Assembly: GCA_021809435.1 (NCBI GenBank)
Contig: JAKBAD010000003.1
Span: forward strand, 1-64,000
Direction: 5' to 3'
DNA: 64,000 nt
Source of the DNA: Pseudomonadota bacterium
Lineage (GTDB): Bacteria; Pseudomonadota; Alphaproteobacteria; Acetobacterales; Acetobacteraceae
A program made the position numbers and the translations under genes. The notes beneath the pieces are model-generated. The model saw only the letters and a list, made by a program, of their open reading frames with translations, had not been told where the DNA came from and made no database searches. Positions 44,883 to 52,851 of the stretch are shown one piece after another (position 1 is the stretch's first letter; each line of letters begins with the position of its first letter).

Positions 44883-45609
44883 GACCACCGCCCTGGTGGT
44901 GGCCCACCCCGATGATGAGGCGCTGTGGTTCTCGGGCGTGCTGGGCGCGGCCGGGCGGGTGGTGATTTGTTTTGGCGACCAGCTGGGGGGCGGGGCTAAA
45001 AACGCCCGGCGCGCGCGCGCGGTGGCGGCGCTGCCGCTGCCGGGGCTGGTGAATTTGGCCATTCCCGAGAGCGGTGTGCGGTTGAGCGTGGCGTGGGGCC
45101 GCGCCCGTGAGACGGCGTTTGGCGTGGAGATTGCCGATGAGGCCGGGCGGGCGCGCTATGAGGCGAATTTTGCCCGGCTGAAGGCGGCGCTGCGGCCATG
45201 GCTCGTGGGCATGACGGATGTGGTGAGCCATAATCCGTGGGGGGAATATGGCCACCCGGAGCATGTGCAGCTTTACCGGGCGGTGAGCGATTTGCGGGCC
45301 GAGCTGGGGTTCGCGCAGTGGTGCACGGGCTATGGCGCGCCGCTGAGCCAAGGGTTTGGCGCGCGCGCGGCGGCGCGCTGGGTGGCGCGGCGGGTGGTGC
45401 CCACCAATGCCCGCCTCGCCCGCCGGCTGGAGCTGATATATTTGCGCCACCGCGTGTGGACCTGGCCCGTGCTGCACCGCTGGCCGGGGCGCGAGACGCT
45501 CTATGAGCTGGGCGAAACCGGCCAGGGGTTTGGCGGGGAGGCGCTGTGGGACTGCACGAGGCTGCGGCTGTGGCGGTGGGGACGCCGACATATGGTGATG
45601 GGCGTGTGA
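44872..45609 (+). CDS. PIG-L family N-acetylglucosamine de-N-acetylase
   Basis: This 245-residue zinc enzyme has the motif VVAHPDDEALW (residues 9-19) and the second ligand set HNPWGEYGHPEH (about 119-130), both hallmarks of PIG-L/MshB/LmbE deacetylases. They remove acetyl from GlcNAc linked to inositol or other groups. The start is GTG 44872, overlapping the GT4 stop, which indicates coupling. There is no signal peptide, so it acts in the cytoplasm or on the inner leaflet. It should act on the product of the neighbouring glycosyltransferase. Confidence 0.84.
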   Translation: MRAETTALVVAHPDDEALWFSGVLGAAGRVVICFGDQLGGGAKNARRARAVAALPLPGLVNLAIPESGVRLSVAWGRARETAFGVEIADEAGRARYEANFARLKAALRPWLVGMTDVVSHNPWGEYGHPEHVQLYRAVSDLRAELGFAQWCTGYGAPLSQGFGARAAARWVARRVVPTNARLARRLELIYLRHRVWTWPVLHRWPGRETLYELGETGQGFGGEALWDCTRLRLWRWGRRHMVMGV

Positions 45610-45631
45610 TCAGCCTTCCAGAGCCGGATGC

Positions 45632-45666
45632 CATGAGATGGACGCGCTTGGCGATCCCATCTCATG
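45632..45666. terminator. Hairpin between convergent PIG-L and glycosyltransferase genes
   Basis: CATGAGATGG (45632-45641) and CCATCTCATG (45657-45666) pair perfectly over 10 bp, with a 15-base loop. No U-tract follows, so it may be a rho-aided or bidirectional stop. Confidence 0.45.
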
Positions 45667-45671
45667 TCATC

Positions 45672-46913
45672 TCACTCTAGGGCGCCGGGCGGCAGGATGA
45701 CCGAGCGTGTGGTGAGCAGGTGCTTGAGCCAGCGGCGCGATTGTTTGCCAAAGCGGCGCCATTTGGCGCCATCCCACGGCTCTGGCGCGGGGGCGGGCGC
45801 GGCGCGCCAGGCTTCGATGGCGGCGGCGATTTTGGCCGCCCGCCCTTCCCAGGTGAAGCCCTTGGCGTGGCGCGCGGCGCCGGCCGAGAGATGGGCGGCG
45901 TAGGGGGCGTCGGTGGTCAGGCGTTTGAGGCCGGCGACCAGTTCGGGCAGGGAGTCGGGGGGGACGAGATGGGCGGTTTCGCCAGAGGTCAGGATTTCGG
46001 CGATGTCGGGCGTCTGGCCGGCCAGGATGGGGCGGGTGGAGCCCAGATAGAAGAACAGCTTGAGCGGCAGCACGGTGGAGCCGAACTTGGCCAGCGGCGC
46101 GGCGGAAGGCGGGATGAGCAGGACATCGGCCGCGAAAATATAGGCGGGCAGGGTGGCGTCGGTCTGCCAGGGGATGATTCGGACATTGGGCAGGTCAGCG
46201 GCCTGGCGCTCGATGGGGCCGTTGGGGTCTTCGGAGCCGACCAGCAGGAAGGTCAGCTCGGGGCAAAGGCGCGCGGCTTGGAGCACCAGCTCGAGGCCTT
46301 TTTTGTGGTTGACGCGGCCTGTGTAGACCACCGTTTTGGCCGCGGGGTCGAGGCCGATATGGGCCTTGGCCTCGGCCGGCCCGAGGGGGGCGTGGAAGCG
46401 CCCGGGCTCGAAGCCGTTATGGACGCAGGTGAGTTTTTCGGGCGGGACGCCGAGCTCGATATATTTTTGCCGGGTATAGGCTGAGTGGCAGATGGCGCCG
46501 ATGAAGCGCTGATGGCCAAACAGGGTGAAGAGATAATGCTGGAGGGGGGGGATCTGGTCGGGCCAGGGGCGGTAATGGTCGAACACCACGCGCTGGCCGA
46601 ACAGGATGGCCAGGCCCGAGACCCAGAGATTGCGGGTGTAGATGAAATCGGCCTGTTTGAAGGCTTGGCGCAGCGGCAGGGTGAGGCCGCAGCAAAAATG
46701 GCGCAGCGCGGGCGGTGAGAGCGGCGCCCAGGCGCGGATGACCGGCACCCCCAGCGAGCGCCACAGCGCGCCCAGGCTGGTGCCCCGCGCCAGCGGCGTG
46801 TGCAGCCAGGACTCGGTGGCGTGGCGGGCGAGATAGCGCGCGGTGGTGGCGAACACTTCGGCGTCGGCCTGGGAATTGGGCAGCGGATTTTCGAAGGCAA
46901 ACAGGATTTTCAT
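45672..46913 (-). CDS. Second GT4-family glycosyltransferase
   Basis: This 413-residue protein has a GT-B fold: an N-terminal part with KILFAFENPLPNSQADAEVF, and the C-terminal domain with VVYTGRVNHKKGLELVLQAA and LIPPSAAPLAKFGSTVLPLK. The last conserved glutamate segment of typical GT4 enzymes is altered here (FGSTVLPLKLFFYLGSTRPI), as in several polysaccharide and lipid glycosyltransferases. The ATG at 46913 lacks a strong ribosome-binding site but yields a normal N-terminus. Convergent with the PIG-L gene; it may extend the lipid glycan. Confidence 0.8.
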   Translation of the reverse strand: MKILFAFENPLPNSQADAEVFATTARYLARHATESWLHTPLARGTSLGALWRSLGVPVIRAWAPLSPPALRHFCCGLTLPLRQAFKQADFIYTRNLWVSGLAILFGQRVVFDHYRPWPDQIPPLQHYLFTLFGHQRFIGAICHSAYTRQKYIELGVPPEKLTCVHNGFEPGRFHAPLGPAEAKAHIGLDPAAKTVVYTGRVNHKKGLELVLQAARLCPELTFLLVGSEDPNGPIERQAADLPNVRIIPWQTDATLPAYIFAADVLLIPPSAAPLAKFGSTVLPLKLFFYLGSTRPILAGQTPDIAEILTSGETAHLVPPDSLPELVAGLKRLTTDAPYAAHLSAGAARHAKGFTWEGRAAKIAAAIEAWRAAPAPAPEPWDGAKWRRFGKQSRRWLKHLLTTRSVILPPGALE

Positions 46914-47084
46914 GCAGGCGCGCCCGGCTGGTGGTTGGCCCCCCAAGGGGGGCGGGGGCAAACTAGGCGGGGTGGCGGGCGCGATCAACTCCGGGGCGGT
47001 GGGGCGTGTGTTCCAAAGTCTTGTCTGCGGGCGGTGGACAGAGCAACATGCGGCCCGCCCCAAACCTCCCTGGAAGGTGTTGAA

Positions 47085-49394
47085 GTGACCCAGTCTTTGC
47101 GTCTTGTTGCCTTGAAAACCAGCCCGCCGGCCTTCGCGCTGGAGCAGGCCGAGGGGTTTGCCCGCGAGATGTTTGGGGTGAGCGGCGAGGCGCGCCAGCT
47201 TTATGGCGAACGGGACCAGAATTTCCGCATCAAGACCACGCTGGGGCCGGGGATTATCTTCAAGATTCTGGGGCCCGGCGAGGACCCGCAGGCGGTGGAG
47301 TTTCAGGTGGGCGCGCTTGAGCATATCGCGCGGATGGACCCCAGCCTGCCGGTGCCGCGCGTGCGCCGCACCCGCGATGGCGCGGCCTATGGCTGGGTGG
47401 AGGATGAGCAGGGCACCGCGCATATGGTGCGCGCGCTCGAATTTCAGCCCGGCAAGGTGATGGACGGGGTGGAGCCCGGCCGCGCGCTGCTGCGCCATGC
47501 CGGCGCCACGCTGGCCAGGCTCGACCGCGCGCTGGAGAATTTTTTTCACCCCGCCGCCGGGCAGAAAATTGTCTGGGATTTGCGCGCCATTGCCCAGATG
47601 CGGCCCTTTGGCGCGCTGATCGAGGATGGCGAGGCGCGGGTGCTGGTGGAGGCCGTGCTCGACCGGTTTTTGAATTATTTGCCCCAGATTAGCCGCTTGC
47701 CGCACCAGCTGGTGCATAATGATTTGCACCCCGGCAACATGATTGTGGCCGAGGATGAGCGGAGCGTGACCGGGCTGCTCGATTTTGGCGATATGATTCA
47801 TGGGCCGCGCGTGTTCGACATTGCCGTGACCGCCGCCGAGACGGTGGGCGAGGGGCTGGGCGCGCTGGACTATGCCGCCGAGGTGGTGGCGGGGTATGAG
47901 GGGGTTTCACGCCTGCGCGAGGGCGAGGCGGAGGCGCTGTTTGAGTGCATCATCGCCCGCCATGCGCTCTCGGCCACCATTCATGCCTGGCGTGGCCAGA
48001 ACGACCCCGAGGGGGCGGCCAAGCTGGGAGGGCTGAGCGCGCTGGCGGTGCCGGCGATCGAGGCGTATTTGACCGCCGGGCGGGATGCGGTGGTGGCGAA
48101 ATTCCGCGCCGCCGCCGCTTCTGGCGTGGCGCCCGATAGTGAGGCGCTCAAGGCCCGGCGCTACCAGGTGATGGGCCGGGGATTGGAGCTTTCTTATAAC
48201 GATCCGGTGCATTTTGTGCGTGGCGAGGGGGTGTTTTTATATGCCCCCGACGGCACGCGCTATTTGGACGCTTATAACAACGTGCCCAGCGTGGGGCACG
48301 GCAATAAGCGCGTGGCCGAGGCGGTGGGCGCGCAGATGGCGACGCTGTGCTCGAACACGCGCTATTTGCACGAGGCGGTGGTGGAGTATGCCGAGGCGCT
48401 GACCGCCACCATGCCCGAGGGGCTGGACCGCGCGCTGTTTGTGAATTCGGGCTCGGAGGCCAATGATGCCGCCTACCGGATTGCCCGGGCGGTGACCGGC
48501 AAGCGCGGCGCGATTGTGATTAAAAACGCCTATCACGGCGTGACCGAGCTGGTGGCGGCGCTCTCGCCTTATTATGGCGCCCAGGCCCAGCCGCGCATGA
48601 GTTTTGTGCAGGAGCTGGAGCCGCCTGATGTTTATCGGGGGCGGTTCAGGGGCGAGGATGCGGCGGCGGCCTATGCGCAGGACGTGGAGCGCGCGATTGA
48701 GACGCTGGAGGCGCGCAAATTTGGCGTGGCCATGCTGCTGGTGGATTCGGGCTTTGTGTCGCACGGGATTCTGGACGTGCCGGGCGGGTATTTCGCGCGC
48801 ATTGCCGAGAAGGTGCGCGCGGCCGGCGGGATTGTGGTGGGCGATGAGGTGCAGTCCGGCTTTGGGCGCATGGGCGAGGCGTTTTGGGGCTTTGAGCGCC
48901 ATGGCGTGGTGCCCGACCTGGTGACGCTGGGCAAGCCGATGGCCAATGGGTTTCCGGTGGGCGCGGTGGTGGCGAAATCGGCGCTGCTCGAGGCGTTTTT
49001 GAGCAAGATCGAGTTTTTCTCGACTTTTGGGGGCAATCCGGTCTCGGCCGCGGCGGCGATGGCGACGCTGCGGGAGTTGCAGGGGCGGGGATTGGCCGAA
49101 AATGCCCGGGCGACGGGGGATTTGCTGCGCGCGGAGCTTAAGGCGCTGCGGCATAATGCGATTGGCGATGTGCGCGGGGCCGGGCTGATGGTGGGGGTGG
49201 AGATTACCCGCGACGGCGCGCCCGACCGGGCACTGGCCAGGAAGATTGCCAATGGCATGCGCGCGCGCCGGGTGCTGATTGGCACCGAGGGGCCGGAGGG
49301 CAATGTGCTCAAAATCCGCCCGCCGCTGCCTTTTGCGCCCGAACATGGGGCGATGCTGGTGGATGCGCTGGAGAAGACGCTGCGCGAAGTGTGA
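47085..49394 (+). CDS. Fusion of APH-type kinase and class III aminotransferase-fold phospho-lyase
   Basis: In this 769-residue protein residues 1 to about 340 form an aminoglycoside-phosphotransferase-like kinase with the Brenner motif HNDLHPGNM (about 213) and DFGDM (about 234). Residues about 350-769 form a class III PLP enzyme with NSGSEANDAAYRIA, GDEVQSGFGRMG and the PLP lysine in LGKPMANGFPVG (about 616). Human homologs of the two parts phosphorylate hydroxylysine and then remove phosphate and ammonia from phospho-hydroxylysine or phosphoethanolamine. The GTG at 47085 is chosen because GGAAGG lies 7 bases upstream and no ATG fits. The substrate is unknown. Confidence 0.83.
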   Translation: MTQSLRLVALKTSPPAFALEQAEGFAREMFGVSGEARQLYGERDQNFRIKTTLGPGIIFKILGPGEDPQAVEFQVGALEHIARMDPSLPVPRVRRTRDGAAYGWVEDEQGTAHMVRALEFQPGKVMDGVEPGRALLRHAGATLARLDRALENFFHPAAGQKIVWDLRAIAQMRPFGALIEDGEARVLVEAVLDRFLNYLPQISRLPHQLVHNDLHPGNMIVAEDERSVTGLLDFGDMIHGPRVFDIAVTAAETVGEGLGALDYAAEVVAGYEGVSRLREGEAEALFECIIARHALSATIHAWRGQNDPEGAAKLGGLSALAVPAIEAYLTAGRDAVVAKFRAAAASGVAPDSEALKARRYQVMGRGLELSYNDPVHFVRGEGVFLYAPDGTRYLDAYNNVPSVGHGNKRVAEAVGAQMATLCSNTRYLHEAVVEYAEALTATMPEGLDRALFVNSGSEANDAAYRIARAVTGKRGAIVIKNAYHGVTELVAALSPYYGAQAQPRMSFVQELEPPDVYRGRFRGEDAAAAYAQDVERAIETLEARKFGVAMLLVDSGFVSHGILDVPGGYFARIAEKVRAAGGIVVGDEVQSGFGRMGEAFWGFERHGVVPDLVTLGKPMANGFPVGAVVAKSALLEAFLSKIEFFSTFGGNPVSAAAAMATLRELQGRGLAENARATGDLLRAELKALRHNAIGDVRGAGLMVGVEITRDGAPDRALARKIANGMRARRVLIGTEGPEGNVLKIRPPLPFAPEHGAMLVDALEKTLREV

Positions 49395-49402
49395 GGCGGG
49401 GA

Positions 49403-50326
49403 TCAGCGCCGGGCCAGGAGGTCGAGATAATCGCCGTCGGTTGGTTGGGCGGTGGCGAGGAAGGCGCGCAGGCGGGGCAGGGCATCGTTGGGGGATAAAA
49501 AGACCGGCTTGCCCGGCTTGCCGCCCGGGCTGACGGCGATGGCCGAGAACCCCGCGAGCTGGGCCAGCATGGCGTCGATGTCGCCGCCGAGCTGGCGCAT
49601 GAGGAAGGGGCAGAACTCGGCCGCCAGCAGCCCGGCGCGGGCGATGGCTTGGCGCCCGCCCGCGAAGATGAAGGGCTCGGCGCCTTGGGTGTCGATTTTG
49701 AGGGCGAGCGGGGCGGTGAGCGCGGGCAGGAATTCATCGAGCGGGCGGGCCTGGACGGTGATGGTCTCGCGCCCGGGGAGGGCTGTTCGGGTGATGCGAT
49801 GATCGCCGATATTGGCGGGGGCCTTGGCCAGGGTGAGGGTGGCGGGCTGATCGAACAGGGCCAGCTGGTGCGGGCGGACGCGGTTGGCGGGCAGGTTGCG
49901 GGCGAGGTTGCGTTCAAGCAGGGCGAAATTCACCGGGTCGGGCTCGAAGGCGAGGCACTGGGCCGGGGTGGATTGGGCCACCGGCAGGGTGGTGAGGCCG
50001 ATATTGGCGCCGATATCGACGTAAGTGCCGCCTTGGGCCAGGAAGGCGGAGATTTCATCGGTCAGGTCGGGGGCGAAGCTGCCGGAATCGAGATATTGCT
50101 TGAAGATGGTGCTGTCGGTGGCGAGCGAGGTGATGGCGCCGAGATCGCCTTGGGCGGTGAGCTCGGTGATGTTGAGGCGGGGCGCGAGGCGGCGGATGAG
50201 GCGCTGCATGATTTCGGGATCGTCGAGCGAGGCGCAGGCGGTTTCGAACAGCCGGGTTTTGAGCCGCCAGGGCAGCAGGGCGAGGGCGCGGCGGATGAGG
50301 CGCTCGGGGAGGTTGTGATTTGCCAT
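49403..50326 (-). CDS. FkbM-family methyltransferase
   Basis: The 307-residue protein has the S-adenosylmethionine-binding motif TYVDIGANIGLTTLP (about 120-134), CLAFEPDPVNFALLERNL and LKIDTQGAEPF, all typical of FkbM O-methyltransferases. These often modify sugars or glycolipids. The ATG at 50326 is chosen over upstream codons because homologous sequence starts after it. It is convergent with the kinase/phospho-lyase gene, only 8 bp away, at the right end of the lipid island, so methylation of the head group is a reasonable guess. Confidence 0.8.
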   Translation of the reverse strand: MANHNLPERLIRRALALLPWRLKTRLFETACASLDDPEIMQRLIRRLAPRLNITELTAQGDLGAITSLATDSTIFKQYLDSGSFAPDLTDEISAFLAQGGTYVDIGANIGLTTLPVAQSTPAQCLAFEPDPVNFALLERNLARNLPANRVRPHQLALFDQPATLTLAKAPANIGDHRITRTALPGRETITVQARPLDEFLPALTAPLALKIDTQGAEPFIFAGGRQAIARAGLLAAEFCPFLMRQLGGDIDAMLAQLAGFSAIAVSPGGKPGKPVFLSPNDALPRLRAFLATAQPTDGDYLDLLARR

Positions 50327-50372
50327 CGCGCCGAGGGTGTGCGCGGGGCGGGGTGGCGTCAAGGCGTAAAAA

Positions 50373-50404
50373 AACCGCCAGTCTTCCCTCAAAGACTGGC
50401 GGTT
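50373..50404 (-). terminator. Rho-independent terminator after ald
   Basis: AACCGCCAGTCTT (50373-50385) and AAGACTGGCGGTT (50392-50404) form a perfect 13-bp stem with a six-base loop, followed on the minus strand by seven Ts. It lies 44 bp beyond the ald stop. Confidence 0.9.
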
Positions 50405-50447
50405 CAAGGTGCCCGGCACGGAGATGCCGGGTCTCACGGCGAAAAAT

Positions 50448-51566
50448 TTACGCGGCGAGCGCGCGGTCGGCGGCCAGCAGCGGCAGGTTGAGGGCCGCGG
50501 CCACGGCGGGGTGGGTGATTTGCCCGGCCGAGACGTTGAGGCCGTTGCGCAGGTGGGTATCGTCGGCCAGGGCCTGTTTCCAGCCCTTGTTGGCCAGGGC
50601 CACGATGTAGGGCAGGGTGGCGTTGGTGAGCGCGAAGGTGGAGGTGCGCGCGACGCCGCCGGGCATGTTGGCCACGCAATAATGGGTCACGCCATCGACC
50701 ACATAGACCGGGTCGGTGTGGGTGGTGGCGTGGGAGGTCTCGGTGCAGCCGCCTTGATCGATGGCGACATCGACGATGACCGAGCCGGGACGCATGGTTT
50801 TGAGCATGGCGCGCGTGACCAGCTTGGGCGCCGAGGCGCCGGGGATGAGCACGGTGCCGACCACCAGATCGGCGCCCGAGACCAGCTTGGCGACCGTGGC
50901 CTGGGTGGAGAAGGCGGTTTTCACGCGGGTGCCGAAATTGGCGATGATGCGGCGCAGAACGTCGGGCGAGCGGTCGACGACCGTGACATCGGCGCCAAGG
51001 CCGACCGCCATGAGCGTGGCGTTGGTGCCGGCCACGCCGCCGCCCAGAATGACCACGTTGGCGGGCGTGACGCCAGCCACGCCGCCCAGCAACATGCCGG
51101 GGCCGCCATAGGCGTTCTCGAGATATTGCGCGCCGACCTGGATGGACATGCGGCCAGCGACCTCGGACATGGGCTGCAGCAGGGGCAGGGTGCCGGCGGG
51201 GCTGGTGACGGTTTCGTAGGCGATGCAGGTGGCGCCCGAGGCGATCAGGTCGCGGGTTTGCTCGGGGTCGGGGGCGAGGTGGAGATAGGTGAAGAGCAAT
51301 TGGTCGGCGCGGAGCTTTTTGCGCTCGACGGCCTGGGGCTCTTTGACTTTCACGATCATCTCGGCATTGGCCCAGATTTCATCGGCGCTGGCGGCGATAT
51401 GGGCGCCGGCGGCGGCGAAATCCTCGTTGGTGATGCCGATATTCTTGCCGGCGTCACGCTCGATGGTGACGCTGTGGCCGTGGGCAACCAGCTCATGGAC
51501 CAGGCTGGGCACCATGCCGACGCGGTCTTCATGATCCTTGATCTCTTTGGGTACGCCGATACGCAT
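50448..51566 (-). CDS. ald: Alanine dehydrogenase
   Basis: This 372-residue enzyme reversibly converts alanine to pyruvate and ammonia with NAD. Seen are the N-terminal [20 protein letters not shown], the substrate region [11 protein letters not shown] and the NAD motif [20 protein letters not shown] near 170. The length is the norm for the family. The ATG at 51566 begins the conserved N-terminus; the longer upstream frame is not homologous. It is divergent from an Lrp/AsnC gene, the usual arrangement for alanine-responsive control. Confidence 0.94.
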   Translation of the reverse strand: MRIGVPKEIKDHEDRVGMVPSLVHELVAHGHSVTIERDAGKNIGITNEDFAAAGAHIAASADEIWANAEMIVKVKEPQAVERKKLRADQLLFTYLHLAPDPEQTRDLIASGATCIAYETVTSPAGTLPLLQPMSEVAGRMSIQVGAQYLENAYGGPGMLLGGVAGVTPANVVILGGGVAGTNATLMAVGLGADVTVVDRSPDVLRRIIANFGTRVKTAFSTQATVAKLVSGADLVVGTVLIPGASAPKLVTRAMLKTMRPGSVIVDVAIDQGGCTETSHATTHTDPVYVVDGVTHYCVANMPGGVARTSTFALTNATLPYIVALANKGWKQALADDTHLRNGLNVSAGQITHPAVAAALNLPLLAADRALAA

Positions 51567-51607
51567 TGCTTTGTCCCTTCGCGGTTCGAGCGGAGTTTGG
51601 CTCTGAA

Positions 51608-51718
51608 TTATATGCGAAGGATATGAGAGAATGTGAAAGATTTGCTGCCTATTTGGGGGCGGAAACCCCTTATATGCGCTGCAACATGGATTGTTCTTGG
51701 TAAAATATTCGCATAAAA
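51608..51718. promoter_or_regulatory. Repeated TTATATGCG motifs in the ald-lrp gap, candidate Lrp sites
   Basis: TTATATGCG is at 51608-51616 and 51670-51678, and its near-complement TTCGCATAAAA is at 51708-51718. The three copies lie in the 160-bp AT-rich gap between divergent ald and lrp. Lrp-family octamers bind several spaced degenerate sites over such gaps. Assignment is by position and recurrence only. Confidence 0.45.
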
Positions 51719-51726
51719 TTCGAAAG

Positions 51727-52185
51727 ATGAAACTCGATGACACCGACCGCAAGATTTTGAATGCGTTGCAAGAGGATGGGCGGTTGACCAATGCCGAGCT
51801 GGCGGAGCGGGTGCATCTTTCGCCCTCGGCTTGTTTGCGGCGCCTGCATTTGCTGCTGGGGACGGATTTGGTGGCCGGCACGCATTTGGTGCTGGACCAG
51901 AAGATTGCCGGGTTTCGGGGCACGGCCTATGTGTTTATCACGCTCGATGGCCAGGACCGCGCGCAGCTCGATGCGTTTGAGGCGCGGGTGAAGCTGATTC
52001 CGCAGGTGCAGGAATGTTATTTGCTGGCCGGGCAGGCGGATTATTTGCTGCGGGTGGTGTACCGGGATTCGGAGGATTTGGAGCGGCTGCACTCGGAGGT
52101 GCTGACCAAGCTGCCCGGGATCAGGCGGGTGCAATCGACCATGACGCTGCGGACGGTGAAGCGGACCAGCGCGCTGCCGGTGTGA
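51727..52185 (+). CDS. Lrp/AsnC-family regulator, probable regulator of ald
   Basis: A 152-residue protein with the N-terminal helix-turn-helix (DRKILNALQEDGRL, then LAERVHLSPSACLRRLHLL) and the C-terminal RAM effector domain (VQECYLLAGQADYLLRVVYRD). The ATG at 51727 gives the usual family start; an in-frame TTG at 51691 is not needed. In other Alphaproteobacteria such divergent Lrp proteins activate alanine dehydrogenase when alanine is present. It is followed by the repeat element at 52194-52336. Confidence 0.87.
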   Translation: MKLDDTDRKILNALQEDGRLTNAELAERVHLSPSACLRRLHLLLGTDLVAGTHLVLDQKIAGFRGTAYVFITLDGQDRAQLDAFEARVKLIPQVQECYLLAGQADYLLRVVYRDSEDLERLHSEVLTKLPGIRRVQSTMTLRTVKRTSALPV

Positions 52186-52193
52186 GGGGATAG

Positions 52194-52336
52194 AAGTTTT
52201 TGGGGGTGTGGCCCCTTTTTTCAAAAAGGGGCCACGTCTTCCCGCAAAAAAGCCCCCAATTTTGGGGGCTTTTTTGCGGGAACGAGAAAGAGGCGACCCT
52301 TTTTTGAAAAAAAGGGTCGCGCCCCAAAAAACTTTT
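52194..52336. repeat. Nested palindrome, three hairpins (copy 2)
   Basis: Left arm AAGTTTTTGGGGG (from 52194) and right arm CCCCAAAAAACTTTT (52322-52336) are almost complementary. Inside are hairpins at 52208-52235 (13-bp stem), 52241-52280 (19-bp stem, two-base loop) and 52293-52320 (13-bp stem), each with T/A tracts. Shared with copy 1 are the outer arms, the GTGGnCCC/TTTTT stem pattern and the linker CCACGTCTTCCC in inverse orientation. It lies between convergent lrp and ilvH and should stop transcription from both sides. Confidence 0.85.
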
Positions 52337-52341
52337 GGGCC

Positions 52342-52851
52342 TTATCCGATCGTCTTGGCGCCGCGCGCGATGGCGGCGACGCCGGTGCGCGAGACCTCGG
52401 CCAGGCCGAGCGGGCGCATCAGGTCGAGGAAGGCGTCGAGCTTGTCGGTCGCGCCGGTCAGTTCGAAGGTGAAGCTCTCGGTGGTGGCGTCGATCACCCG
52501 GGCGCGGAAGGCGTCGGCCAGGCGCAAAGCCTCCTGACGCTTCTCGCCAATGCCGATGACCTTGATCAGCGCCAGCTCACGCGAGAGATGCGGGCCCTCG
52601 GTGAGGTCGAGCACCTTATAGACCGGCACCAGACGGTCGAGCTGGGCCTTGATCTGCTCGATCACCATGTCGGTGCCCTGGGTGACCACGGTGATGCGCG
52701 ATTTGGAGCCGTCACGCTCGACCGGGGCGACGGTGAGGCTGTCGATGTTATAGCCGCGGCCCGAGAACAGGCCGATGACACGGGCCAGCACGCCAGCCTC
52801 GTTCTCGACCAGCACGGAAATGGTGGCGCTGCGGAGATGATTGTCGGGCAT
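52342..52851 (-). CDS. ilvH: Acetolactate synthase small (regulatory) subunit
   Basis: This 169-residue protein has an N-terminal ACT domain (ATISVLVENEAGVLARVIGLFSG described by its ends, with RGYNIDSLTVAP following) and a C-terminal regulatory half (RELALIKVIGIGEKR). It binds valine and stimulates the large subunit. Its ATG overlaps the ilvI stop by one base (TGATG), so translation is coupled. Length is typical. Confidence 0.95.
   Translation of the reverse strand: MPDNHLRSATISVLVENEAGVLARVIGLFSGRGYNIDSLTVAPVERDGSKSRITVVTQGTDMVIEQIKAQLDRLVPVYKVLDLTEGPHLSRELALIKVIGIGEKRQEALRLADAFRARVIDATTESFTFELTGATDKLDAFLDLMRPLGLAEVSRTGVAAIARGAKTIG

Noticed and set aside
45672-47801. Long minus-strand frame extending 296 codons upstream of the second glycosyltransferase
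   Set aside because: The extension lies opposite the kinase/phospho-lyase gene and has no homology; the GT-B N-terminus begins at the ATG at 46913.
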